DNA of 64,000 nt, from NCBI GenBank assembly GCA_018287875.1, contig JAGVVL010000001.1, positions 1,488,001 through 1,552,000 on the forward strand, given 5' to 3'. The position numbers and the translations under genes are program-made. How positions within the stretch are numbered: position 1 is the first letter of the stretch; every line of letters begins with the position of its first letter. Source of the stretch: Nigrospora sphaerica (lineage: Eukaryota; Ascomycota; Sordariomycetes; Amphisphaeriales; Apiosporaceae). Shown in pieces: positions 54,101 to 64,000 of this stretch. The notes beneath the pieces are model-generated. The model had not been told where the DNA came from and did no database searches. It saw nothing but the letters and a program-made list of their open reading frames with translations.

Positions 54101-54538
54101 GGCGCGGCGAGGAGTGCTTCTGCTGGATCGCCACACTGTTAGCCTCCACAGGTGCCGGTTAGATTCATAGTAGAAGCCGCTCGCTTGTTCCTTCTCGCCG
54201 TGATAGGGTTCGGCGAGCGGTTCCGCGGCATCGGTTCGCGCTTATTAGGCTGGCGCGGCGAAGGAATCGCGATTCGACTCCAGGGACGTTTAAGCTCCCG
54301 CCGCCAGGTTCCTCCAGACAACAACGGGCCTACAGAGTGGATATAGTAACATCGGGGGAAAGCCTACCGAGGATCGCGTCGAGAGCTCCCAGGCGCGCGC
54401 AAGGAGTTGCAGGCGGGCGTCGGTGGGCAGTTCATCCCAGCGAGCTATTATCGCAGTAGTCGAGGGCGGGGAGGTTGGCGCAAGGTGGGTGCTGGCGGCC
54501 GAGCTTCCGCTGAAGCTCCAGACCGCGGCCGTAGCCAT
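48113..54538 (-). CDS. Giant disordered protein with repeated Trp/Lys motifs (about 2001 aa)
   Basis: Model: exons 54538-54368, 54143-53052, 52911-50442 and 50385-48113; donors GTAGGC, GTAAGT, none weak in exon 3 (GTATGT); phases 0, 0, 1; no internal stop. The N-terminal exon (MATAAVWSFSGSSAAS...IIARWDELPTDARLQLLARAWELSTRSS) is compact and tryptophan-bearing; the first intron (224 nt) is the least certain. A short motif, acidic residues then W, two or three residues, an aromatic, G-[TA]-S-K-K-D-K-K-K-K, recurs across exons 2-4 (e.g. DDPWAYGTSTKDKKKK, DDYWTGFGTSKKDKKKK, LDDIWGYNTSKKDKKKK), separated by PEPEPEPE linkers. Exon 3 also has a long AREAEEQA helix; exon 4 has polyproline blocks, an RDRERD block, a 10-residue PEEKVSSHSR repeat and an Ala/Arg/Glu helix, ending RGSWWKRFKS. 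No membrane segment. Family not recognised; a cytoskeletal or organelle scaffold is one possibility. Confidence 0.7.
49448..49690 (-). repeat. Minisatellite encoding Arg-Asp/Arg-Glu repeats
   Basis: Units of about 18-24 nt built from CGATCGCGG and TCCCGTTC words, in tandem, encoding RDRDRERD-type sequence on the minus strand. Lies in the last exon of the giant protein. Confidence 0.8.
49732..49858 (-). repeat. 30-bp tandem repeat encoding PEEKVSSHSR
   Basis: About four 30-bp units differing at only a few bases (TTTCT/CTTTCT/TTTCC changes), encoding SRPEE[KR]VSSH on the minus strand. Confidence 0.85.
52240..52780 (-). repeat. 27-bp tandem repeat encoding AREAEEQAA/EKAA helix
   Basis: Two blocks (about 52500-52775 and 52265-52345) of roughly 27-bp units reading (AREAEE[QKR]A)n on the minus strand, interrupted by a less regular helical segment. 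The predicted product is a long charged alpha-helix. Confidence 0.8.
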
Positions 54539-57500
54539 TCTGAGAATTGACGCTCAACTGGTGGCGGGAATGTAGAAGACTCATTGGCCGCGACAAGTCT
54601 CGGACAATAGTGAGAGTCGAGGCGAAGCGGAAGGGCGTAACCTGGAGGGACGAGGTTGGCGACCAGACTCACTCCCTCCTCCTCCACGAACGGACAGCAA
54701 GAGAGGTCGGCGGGCTTTCTCTACTCGGGTGTGAAGGTTAGTTAGCTAGGTGGTGTAAGTATGTAAGTGTTGCGCGCGCGCACGCATTGAACTTGGGGAG
54801 GGAGAGGTCCCGGACGGGGCGAGTGAGTTGAGTCAGTAGTCCACTATTATGCAAAGCCCATAATATAGAATGGATCTGGCCGGGCGGGAGAATACGATGC
54901 GAGTCCCGATTCCCTTTACTTTCTCGGGACGGTCGTTGGCGGATCCAGCGAGGCGTGGATGGGGACTAAGAACCGGAGCAGGAACAGGAACAGAACCCCG
55001 CAGGACGGGTGGCGTAGGAGCAAAGACAGACGCCGGGCGGGCACTCTGGGGCTCGGAATGTCGACATGTATCTTTTTCCGTCTGTCTCTCTCCCGCGTTC
55101 ACGACTTGGGGTCACGATGCCTCTCCCTATGGCAATTGGGGGGGACAGGATCTTCCACTGATTTTATGTAACTAGGCCTAGCGTGCAGGTATGGATGGGA
55201 CTGGCTGCAGGGTCATGCACGACGGCCGTTGGCGTGGGAATGGTCAGTCGGGTGGGAGATGGTGGAACGAAACACACACACACGCACGCACACACGAGAG
55301 AGGGTGTGCGTAGATGGCATGGATAGTTAGGCCCGGTGGCGGAGGGCGGCGATTGGCTCTGATTGGCGCCACCCGTTGTGATACCGCTACCCTTTCCCGG
55401 CTGCTTCACCCTACCTCACCCTCTTCTCTTCCCGTGCCGGGCTCTTTTCCCTCTCTCGCTCTGGGATATATTGCCGAGAATTGTCTCCCAGTTTCTTCTT
55501 GGCCGAGGCCGAGCGCGTGGGAGAAGGAGGCCAAAAAAAAAGAGGCGAGTCTAGCGCCCCAACTGGAGGTACAAGTAAAACCCCCCCAAACCCTCCCCTC
55601 TCCCCTCCCCCCCTCCTCCCCCCTGCTGGGCTGTCGACATCATCGCCTAGGCAGTCCAAGTCCAGCTGAGCCAGCCCAGCCACCTCGGAAATTCTTACAA
55701 GACACGGGCAACGGGAGGCCCTCCGAACCGACGACTCACCAGCAAACAGACTTCTCATGTTTGTGTCCGTGTCGATGACTGGCCATTCGAAGACTTGCTC
55801 CCTCGGCCAATCTTGTGTGCGCGCCCTAGCAAACGGGTTTACGCCCTCGGCCCCCCGTCGATGGGAGTTTGTCCCAAGTGCACAACGTCTCGACCCGGTA
55901 GACTGCCGTGTGTTCATGGACGGAAGAGGTACATACATGATGGTAAAGCCACCACGGTCAGGCCGGACACAGCCTGACAGGTACCGCCTACCAACCACCG
56001 ACGGCGCGCTCTCGATAGGCCCGCCTAGTGGCTGGCCGCTCCGTCGCGTGTGCATCCAGGGCAAGATCGGGCAGGTTGCTCGACATGGATCCATCCATGC
56101 CTCCCCATCCACCCACCCACCACCCTCACGGGCATTCCAACTTAGACCACATGTGCATATCATGGTGAGCACCCAATTGCGGGCGCGTCCGGGCTTGTGC
56201 GCAGGACGCGGCTCCTGGTCCATCGATCACGACGGGTGGAGGTGAGATTACGGCGTGGCAAGGGCTGGTATGGACATGACACTTATTACATGGCTAAGTA
56301 CTTGACAACTGCTTACCAGCCCTGCGAGTATGTAAAGAGGTACCTAACGGAACTCCTAACATCCACGGACGGATGCTAACAGTGGATTACGAAGTGGCTG
56401 CGTTCCGGATGCGTGAAGAGGTACCTAGACTCATTGGCAGCCAAGGATATGGGATGGATGCGCTTGTTCTCCCCCCCCTTCCCTTTGCACACTCATACGT
56501 CTCCATGCGTGCTATCGGCACTCCTACGTAACTAAGTGCATGACTTACAGCCTCGTGCCCAAAATGCGCGCGAACGTCGTCTGCATACCACCTACATATC
56601 CATACTCTGCAGTAGCTGCTGCTTTCCCCTCCCCCAATTGCACGCCTTGTCAGGGACGCACTTGCGGTGCGCGCGCCCTCTCGCCTCCCCCCCCCTCAGC
56701 CCGTCCTCGCCCAAAGAGGCATCGTCATCTTCTCACCGCCTCTCCGTCGGAGCCCCAAAGTCAAGGCAAGAGTGGACGCCCGGGGGCCCGAAGTCTCTGT
56801 CCACTTTTTTTTCTTCCCTCCTCGCTCCGCCGACGGCGCCCGTTGACCCGCCGCGCGAGACAATTGGTTTCTCGATGCGCCGACGCAGCCCATGGCCGGG
56901 CCTCGCTCTCTCTCCTCCTCCCCTTCCTCACTAGAGACGTCGTGACACGGCCGTGTCCACGCACGCGTACATCCGGGCCTCCGTCGTGACTGGTGCACTC
57001 AAAGGCGGTCAGACACGAGTCCGTAGTAATGAAAAAACAACAACGGCGACCCAGCCTGCACGTAGGATACGGCCCAGCAGGTGCTACGCGTCATGTACTT
57101 ACACGTGCGCCACCGGGCCCTGGCCGAACATCCGACTGTAGAACGGCGTGCATGGCCTTCTGGACGTTCCCCCGTCTGTAGATGCAGTCTTTGCGGCGCC
57201 AGCGGGGACAAGATGGGCGCCTGATCGAGCCCAGACGGGTCCCTATTCTCTGCAGCATACTATAGGCACGCACGCATGGAGCGGATCAGCCCTGCTATAG
57301 CCCGATCCAGGATCTCCAGCCGACCCATTTTGGGGGAGGGGGGGGGGACTCTATGCGTCACTTTTTGTACACCATTCTCCCTCACGCAGGGGTTGCTTTT
57401 TTGGAGTCCTCCACGACGCATAGACCGCAACTCGAGGCTTGCTTACTTCCGTTCCACCGGGCTTTCCCGTCTCGCGGTCTCTGTCGGCTTTACATCAGGC

Positions 57501-59028
57501 ATAAAACAAGCGCCGTAGGGCGCCCAGTCTAGTTCGCGGCCCATCGCCGTGCTCTCTTCGGGGGGATGCGGCACTGTTGGCCTGGAGGCGCCCCGTCGTG
57601 CCCTCTAATGGGGCTTGCCGCGCCAGACGGCGGGCTACTCGAGCGGGCGGAGCTGGGCACAGCCTGCATGGGAACAAGAGCCGGCACTCACTGGAGCCCC
57701 AGCGTACGGCTGTCCCTCGGGCGGTTGGGCTGAGGTGTGTTTCCGCAAGGCGAGCGGTGGTGACTCGTTGCGCGTGGGCGCCTGGCCACGGGACGACAAG
57801 CGTCCCGGAAAAGTCTGCGCCGGGTCGCGGCGGCAGAGCCCGTACAACCTGTCTTTCACGCCGCCAAGGCGCTGTAAATAGTTTCTGTATCAGCTCCTGG
57901 CTCCCGGTGCAGCACGGGTTCCAGGTCACATCCCGGGCACCCGGCACGGACACAGCGATTGCTCAATCAAGCTTTCCGGGGGCGGGTGACAAAAGCAGAC
58001 GCTAACGAAAACACCCCCGGCTGTGTTCAACTCTGAGGTGTCCAGGGCTGGGCCGGGTCCCGTTCGGTACACTGGAGGTCCGTCCCGAGTATTGTGCGCC
58101 TGTGTCAGGCGGGCTCTGGGTTCCAAAAGACGAACGGCCTCGTTGGTCTGCTGTTTCTGCTGGCCCAGCAACGTGTGAGGACACAAAGGAACGTCGGCGG
58201 CGTCCGCAGCTCTACCGACATTTCTGGGTCCGTCAGAAAGAGGCTCCCCTGCCCCTTCCCCCCCGTCCAGGCCGCGCGAGCCTTCAGCTATCACGCAAAG
58301 ACGAACACCTGGGCCCAGTATGTAACCCGCCCGCCCAGGTTTACCCCAGTTCAACGGATCTCCTCCCCCCAAGGGAGGGGCCAGGGCGTCCTGCGGCCCC
58401 CCGAACACCCCCCAAAAGCTAGCGGGACGATCCCGTTTCCCATTCTACTGCGTACACGCGAAGGTTGCACGCCCGCCACGGCGGCCGCGCTGCCAGGGTT
58501 CAGCTGGGTCGTGCACTTGGGTTTGCATACCACGGTATGTGGGAGCGGTTAGTCCTGAGTCTCGGCCTGTGCAGTACGGGGGCGCCTGGGTTCCATGTGT
58601 ACCGGAGAGTGTTTGCCTCTCCCGCCAGCCGCCGGAACCCTCGTAGAATCAAAAGCTCGGTCTTTCTCCGTCCTCCTCCAGGATACGGGATCCAACAGCC
58701 TATAGAAATCACCGAACGAGGACCTGGGACGGTCTAATTGTCCTTGTTCTATTTTGTGACGGGTTGGCGTCCAATATCACGGGACTCATGGCCGCGGCCT
58801 TGAGTCAGCCGCCATTCTCTGCTTCCACGTGCCCACGCCGTCTCTTGTATGACCGGGATGCAATGAGAAAACCATGAAGCTGGAACACGAATCCGGTCCA
58901 GAGGGCTTGCGAACCACCCACGTGTTCTTAGCTCGGGGGGCCGTCATTCGTTCCTGCGTACAAGACCAGACGCGAAGACGCGGGCGCCCTCCCTGGGCCA
59001 ACTGCCCCTCTCAAGCGAGGCCCGACTT
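54539..59028. other. Large gene-free spacer, 4.5 kb
   Basis: From the start of the giant protein to the end of the MDR gene. Long frames occur by chance on both strands (e.g. 56223-55411 minus, 58094-58552 plus), but none has recognisable sequence or a consistent splice model. It contains CA-type simple sequence (about 55274-55300), C/T-rich blocks at 55380-55620, and TAGGTA/TACCTA words at 56336 and 56420. No tRNA, LTR or terminal inverted repeat recognised. Confidence 0.45.
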
Positions 59029-60423
59029 TTAGAGGGTGTAGACGAGCGGGGCGGCGCCGGCCTCGCCGTCGTCCCGCTGGTTCCCGCGCAACGCCTCGAG
59101 GCGGCGGCGCACGCCCTCCAGCCCGTCGCCGCCGCGGTTCACTTCGGGGGCGGCGGCCGCGAGGTCGCCGTCCGCGAGCAGCGTCTCGGCGGCGGCCCAG
59201 AACCCGCGCGCCAGCTCGTGCGCGTCCTCGGCGTCGGCGTCGTCGGCGCCGGCCGTCGCCGAGTACACGCGGGCGGTGGCGGCGGCGACGGCGGCGGGCA
59301 CCTCGCGCGGGGTCGCGACGCGGGGGTTCGCGGCCGCCAGCACGTCGGCTTCGGGGCTTCCGCCTGCGCCGCCGCCGCCGGACGCGGGAGGGGTGGCATA
59401 GTAAACGCCGGGCTCGGTGGCGCTCAGGGCGGCGGCGCAGAGGGCGGCGCCGGTGCCGGTGCAGTCCCAGGCCAGCGTCAGGCGGTCGCGCGACTGGGCG
59501 CGCACCTCGGCGGCGCACGCGGGCGCCGCGGCGTCCAAGACGGCGGCGGCGCCGAGGGCGCGCAGCGCTTCCTCCCCCTTCTCATTTTCCCCGTCTGCCC
59601 GGGTGCCGTCGCTGCAGCCGCCGCCGCCGCCGCCGCCGCCGCCGCCCCGCGTGGCCAGGACGTGCAGGCCGGACCGGCGCGCAAACTGGATGCCGAGGCG
59701 GCCGGCCGGCGTGTCGCCGCCGTGGATCAGGATGCTCTGCGGCGCGAACCAGGAGGCGGGCGGCAGGGGCAGCTGCAGGGCGGCGTAGAGGGCCTGGCAC
59801 TGATGCAAAAAACGCCGCGGTCAGCCGGGAGTCATTGTTCTGGAGGTTGGGGGGGAAGGGGGTTGCGAGGTAGCAGCCGCTGCGTAGACGGATAGGAGCG
59901 TCGTGGGGGAAGAAGGGAAGAAAGGGGGGAGGGTAAGCACGATGTATTCTGCTAGAGGAGAAGGGGACGCACCACCAAGGACAAGGGGCCGCCGAGCGCG
60001 GCCGCCTCCGCGTCGCCGAGACGGTCGGGGATGACCATCTGCAGGTCGCCCTTGGCGGCGACGTACTCGGCGAGGGCGACACCGTCCGCCCTGGAAGGCC
60101 ACCGTCTTCATCGTCAGCCCACTCTCGCCAGTTCAGACGGGGGGAGGGGAGGAGCCGCCTTCGGGGACGGGGGCAAAGGGCCCAACTCACGCGCCACGCG
60201 CGACGCCGGCGACGCGGTCGCCCTTCTTGAGCTCCTTAGTCACCCGACTTCCGACCTCCTCGACGGTGCCGGCGTAACCGTACGCCCCGGCGGCGGCGCC
60301 GCTGCTATCGAGCCCCACGGCCCGGACCCGGACCAGGATCTCGTCCTCCTTCGGCTGAGGCATGGGCAAGTCCCGGAGTTCGGGCTGTCCCTGGTCCCCA
60401 AAGACCACGGCTATGGTCGTCAT
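59029..60423 (-). CDS. MDR-superfamily zinc-independent enoyl reductase / quinone oxidoreductase-like protein
   Basis: Exons 60423-60191, 60090-59973 and 59799-59029, 373 aa; donors GTGAGT and GTGCGT with consistent phases. The GroES-like N-terminus reads MTTIAVVFGDQGQPELRDLPMPQPKEDEILVRVRAVGLDSS, GYAGTVEEVGSRVTKELKKGDRVAGVARG, then ADGVALAEYVAAKGDLQMVIPD, followed by the nucleotide-binding half QSILIHGGDTPAGRLGIQFARRSGLHVLAT and WDCTGTGAALCAAAL. The catalytic zinc cysteines are absent (GLDSS where Cys would be), so it is like the LovC/trans-enoyl-reductase and toxin-biosynthesis reductase-like group. A ten-glycine run plus a polar insert sits right after the second Rossmann strand (ATRGGGGGGGGGGCSDG), coded by a GCC repeat. 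NADPH-dependent reduction is inferred; no polyketide synthase is in the window. The C-terminal third is unusually Ala/Glu-rich. Confidence 0.8.
59617..59646 (-). repeat. (GCC)10 repeat coding polyglycine
   Basis: Perfect triplet run inside the third exon of the MDR reductase, read as GGC (Gly) on the minus strand. Confidence 0.9.
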
Positions 60424-61218
60424 GGCGGGGTCGCTTGCTTGCTTGCTTGCTTGCGGGTTTGCTACGGCTCCGGCCCAAGAGTTGGGCGCCGGTCTCGGAT
60501 GATCTGGGGCGGGTCAGGCTGGCTCCAGTAGGTTTGGGTTACGTTGCGGTGCGCCTGCTCTGCTTAGCCTGGGTTTGCCCCTGTGTGCAACGGTAGCTTG
60601 CTCGTAACCTGAAATATATGAACAAGTGTAGATGAAGCACCGAGATGAGAGCCACCGCACTTTGTTTGTGCCCGGAAGGATCCGACAGTCCATGGCAGCG
60701 CGTGTGACGGATTGCCTGCCTGCACCGTCAAAGGCCCACCGTAGCTTCAACGTCCTTCCTGATGGAGAAATCCATATCCGGAGCTTGGGGTCTAGCCGAG
60801 CCCCAAGCACCACGTAATACCAAATGCTACGGTACTCGTGACCAATTGCCCATGGTCCCCTTGCGAGACCTCGAACCGTCGATTGTAAAATTCGCCGATC
60901 CAGGTCGACGAACCCCCCAAGGGCCCGCCTAGTTCCAGTTGCCCCCCGCCGTCATTCGGATCCGACTCCAGTAAGGTAGACAAGTGGCGGCTGGACAAAA
61001 ACAAGAAAAAAACTCCATATTGGTATCTAAAAATGCCCGTCTAAGCCACAAAAACGGACGCAAACCACAAAAAAGGGGGTCCATCACGACTCTTCCGTGA
61101 CGGTAGGTATCCGCGTAAGATCTCACATAACCATGGGTCAGCTCGCTGTGATGGGGAATCCAACTTCGCCAGTGCCTCGTGGCCAAGAAGAATAGAATCA
61201 AAAAAGAACCATCAATCA
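60424..61218. promoter_or_regulatory. Spacer: MDR promoter and Crz1 3' region
   Basis: 0.8 kb. A (GCTT)n-like short repeat (CTTGCTTGCTTGCTTGC) lies just upstream of the MDR start at about 60430-60450. The stretch from 60990 to 61210 is A-rich and fits the Crz1 3' UTR. No gene. Confidence 0.45.
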
Positions 61219-63440
61219 TCACCGGCCGCCAAAGTCGCTGCTGTATCCACCGACTTCGCCGAAGTTTTGCTGCATCCCGCCCTCGCCGTATCCCGTGCCG
61301 GGCCCGCTCACATAGCCGGTATCTTCCCCTTCGTAGTCCGACGCGTCGAAGCTTGATCGACCACTAATGTCGTCTTCTAGATTGCCGCTCATTTCCGGGG
61401 CTTGCCAGTTGAGCTGCGCTAGAGCCGGGTATTGTGCCAGTAGTGACGCCGGCAACGCGAATCCGGTGGCATCCATGGGCGGTGGCGGGAAGGCGTTGGG
61501 GTCCATAACGGCCGCTTGTTGGTGGACCGCCATGTTCTGCGCCATATTTTGCATCCGCTGCTGTTGCCATACTCGTTGACGCTCAAGGAACTCTTCGTCC
61601 AGCAACGGCTTGATACATATCCGGCCTGCCTCGGAGCGGAAATGCCGGCCGAGCGCGTCGGCTCTGGCGAACCGGCGTCCACAGCCCCACTGCCCGCCGG
61701 CCTTGAGATCACCCTTGCAAACAAACTTCTTCTCGCCCGAGTGCAAACCTTCGTGGCGTTTCCTATCGTGCTGTCTCGCAAATGCCTTCCCGCACACAGT
61801 GCACACGAAAGGTCGTTCGTCCGTGTGGGTGCGCAGGTGCGATCGCAAGTTGTAGGCACGTGTGAACCGTTTGGGGCAAAGCGTGCACTGGAACGTGGCG
61901 GGGTGCTTCTGCACACGCTTAGTGTTGCCGCTGTCCTGCGCCGCCTGGTATTCGGGGTCCGCCAGTCTCAGAGCGATGACATTGTTGGGAACGGCCGACA
62001 TCGATTGGCGTCTCCGCGACGCGGCGCTCGCGCTGCCCGACCTGTCGCCGGGGGATGAGAGGGCCGGCGAAATGGACCGTGGCGTGTCCGACCCCGAGCG
62101 ACTGCGCGTACCCGCTTCCGTGCCCATGTAGGGCGATAGGCTGTTGGGGTTGTTCGGCCGCACAAAACCGGGCCCGCTGTTGTTGTAAGGATCCGTGACC
62201 GCTCTTTGGCGCGCGCGAGCGCGACCTGCCACATTGTCAGTACTTTGGGGGCCCGCACATCGCCGTGTTGATCGTGCTTACCTCTCTCCGGTGGTGTCAA
62301 CGACGTCTGATCCAGGGGTTGTTTCGACATGTCGCCGCCCAGTCGCGCATTCGGGGCGAAATCAATGTTAATGGAGGGGGGCGCCATCTGGTTGGTCATG
62401 GCATTTTCCGCGGGAAGGGTAGGGAAGGCCTCCGAGTAGCTGATGGACGGCGTGGCGTTGTAGCCCTGCGTCGTTCCGCCGAGGACGAAACCGGGGCTGG
62501 GGTGGCCCATGTCGCCCATCTGCGGCTGCGGCATGATGCGCGGCGACATGGCCGGGCTGTGTGACGGGCTGCGACCCGCGTGGTTCATGTGGGAGTCGGA
62601 TATGCTGAAGCTGCCCAGGCCGGCGCTGACACCGTCGTAGAAGCCGTCTAGCGGGCGTTGCATGGGCGAGTGGCCGTGATCCGAGTGTGCGCCGTCAAAG
62701 CTATCCTGAGCGATCAGGTTCGGCGAGTGCTGGGCCGAGGATATGTCCGAGTATTCGGACGGTGAGCGACGGTGTCCCTGGAACTGGGCCTGGCTCCAGT
62801 CCACCTGGCCCCCGAGAAGTGCGGCCTCGGGGCCTAGCGAAGCGTGCCTCGAGTGCTGGCCCGGCGGCGGGCTAACGAACTGGTGCTGGTTGAAGGCAGG
62901 CGACTGGTGGGCCGAGCCGGGATGGTGTGGTTCGGGCTTCAGCATATGGGGGGGCGTGGGCGAATGGTGAGACTGCGGTGAAGCCATACTGCCGAGGTCG
63001 GGCGTGCCAATGGCCGGGTTGTCGCCAAACAGGGGGCCGTTGTTGAATTGGTCTCCCTGGGAGGAGGAGAAGAGGGAGAAGTCGCCGCTGCCGTTGAACT
63101 CGGCAGCCAGCAGGTTCTGGGAAAAGCCGGGCGGCTGGCTGGTCGCGCCGTAAGCAGGGTCGTAGGCGGAGGCGTCGGGCAGGGCCTGGTTCGGACTGAG
63201 AAAGTGGCTAGTTCCGGGGGCGGCGTTGGCGAAGTTGGTATAGCCGGCCGGCGCGTTGTACTGCGGCACGCTGACGTTTGCGGGGGAGCTCTCGAGACCA
63301 AGACCGAGACCGATGTTAGGTTCGGGGGACGACGGGAAGGGATGGGGCGAAGGCGAGTGGCCGTTTCTTATATGAGGCTGCTGGTGGTGGCCGGCAGACG
63401 GGGAGCGGCCGCGAGCCGCGTGGGCGGCTTGTTGGTCCAT
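61219..63440 (-). CDS. crz1: Crz1/CrzA calcineurin-regulated C2H2 transcription factor
   Basis: Exons 63440-62282 and 62225-61219 (GTAAGC...GGCAG, 56 nt, phase 1), 721 aa. The first ~480 residues are Gln/Ser/Pro/His-rich and disordered. At residues 355-360 (62378-62361) lies PSINID, matching the PxIxI[T/D] calcineurin-docking motif of Crz1 proteins; many SP/SxxS serines around it could be the phosphorylated region. The DNA-binding part at ~498-590 has two canonical fingers (FQCTLCPKRFTRAYNLRSHLRTH; FVCTVCGKAFARQHDRKRHEGLHSGEKKF) and a third, longer finger (VCKGDLKAGGQWGCGRRFARADALGRHFRSEAGRIC) typical of Crz1. In the family, calcium activates calcineurin, which dephosphorylates Crz1 so that it enters the nucleus and drives wall and ion-homeostasis genes (which can include Crh-type enzymes). 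Full length with normal size. Confidence 0.92.
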
Positions 63441-64000
63441 GACGGCGCCGTGTTTCTAAAGACAGAACAGAAGCACCGCGGTCGTTGTCGTAGTGTTGGT
63501 CGCGGTCGCGAGGCAGAATGCCCAAGTCAGCCTTTCCGGCAGCCGGGCACCGTGGCGATGCAGCAGGCACAGCCCCCAACGGTGAGCAAGACGCCCACGT
63601 CAGACTCGAGGCGGGATTGGCCCGTGGGCGGAAGCGCTGGGGAGGGGGGAAACGCGTACTAGCGGTTGCGGACAATGTATGCGAGACGTTGCGCGTCTGT
63701 CGTTGAGCACTCTACGACCGGCCGGCGTCATGCGCTGAGGGGAGGGAAGGGTGCAATTGGGGACGAAAAGGAATTGTCTCGTCGAGGATGCGGGAGGTAA
63801 GAGAGAGGGAAACGGCCTGGATGATGGGGGCGGATGGGGTCAGCCCGGCCAACACAAATCCAATAACGAAGAGCTTAGTATGTACCTACCAGGTATGGAG
63901 GTAGTGCTTGGTCGCCAGAGCAAAAGACGTGGAGGATGATGGGTTGTACCCTGGGGCCCAAGTTGGGTCGGTCGACCCGGGGGGGGGAAGGTTGGAACGC
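63441..64000. promoter_or_regulatory. Crz1 upstream region to window end
   Basis: 560 bp of 5' flank. A TATGTACCTACCAGGTATGGAGG word (63881-63903) belongs to the scattered TAGGTA-type motifs. No gene seen before the window edge. Confidence 0.45.

Noticed and set aside
55411..56223. 270-codon minus-strand frame in the 4.5 kb spacer
   Set aside because: No recognisable protein sequence, uneven composition (poly-Gly and EREREK blocks), and equally long frames on the other strand; typical of GC-rich non-coding DNA.
59029..60423. Secondary-metabolite cluster around the MDR reductase
   Set aside because: No polyketide synthase, NRPS, terpene cyclase, P450 or transporter is present on either side; neighbours are a scaffold-like protein and Crz1.

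Overview
The window is nuclear DNA of a filamentous ascomycete, most likely a Sordariomycete. The evidence is the GC-rich coding sequence, compact genes with short GT-AG introns (about 40-220 nt, often GTAAGT or GTGAGT donors), and the gene content: Mediator MED14, Crz1-type zinc finger factor, Crh-type GPI wall transglycosylase, CAP59/CMT1 glycosyltransferase, PMP24 and MDM31. Both strands are used and nothing looks bacterial, organellar or viral. Exon coordinates were read by hand from splice sites and reading-frame phase. Where a junction is weak this is stated.

Left part (1-20.6 kb): a three-finger C2H2 protein (-) faces a RidA-like protein (+). Then come a GH16 Crh transglycosylase (+), an Aro8-type aminotransferase (+), a small DUF7053-like protein (-), an orphan coiled-coil protein (-) and MED14 (-). 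Between the coiled-coil gene and MED14 lies a 2.3 kb AT-richer spacer with many short TAGGTA/TACCTA words.

Middle part (20.6-32.7 kb): an accessory-looking stretch. It has a secreted six-cysteine protein, four orphan multi-exon genes (three with membrane segments), a small basic protein, and long spacers with no gene I can support. Two of these genes have splice or frame problems that could mean decay.

Right part (32.7-64 kb): mostly conserved cell-biology genes. These are PMP24 (+), CAP59/CMT1 (-), a SAM methyltransferase (+), LSm6 (-), a Rad60-type SUMO-like protein (+), Pno1/Dim2 (-), MDM31/32 (+) and a small Cys-rich ORF (-). They are followed by an intron-containing tRNA-Gly-like sequence (-), a very large repeat protein (-, about 2000 residues), a lone MDR reductase (-) and Crz1 (-). 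The genes serve separate processes (transcription, mRNA decay and splicing, 40S assembly, DNA repair, mitochondria and peroxisomes, cell wall, calcium signalling). I see no operon-like or biosynthetic cluster.

The least explained object is the giant protein at 48.1-54.5 kb. A tryptophan-plus-lysine motif recurs about 15-20 times along it, between acidic proline/glutamate linkers, an Ala/Glu/Arg helix, polyproline blocks and an Arg/Asp block.
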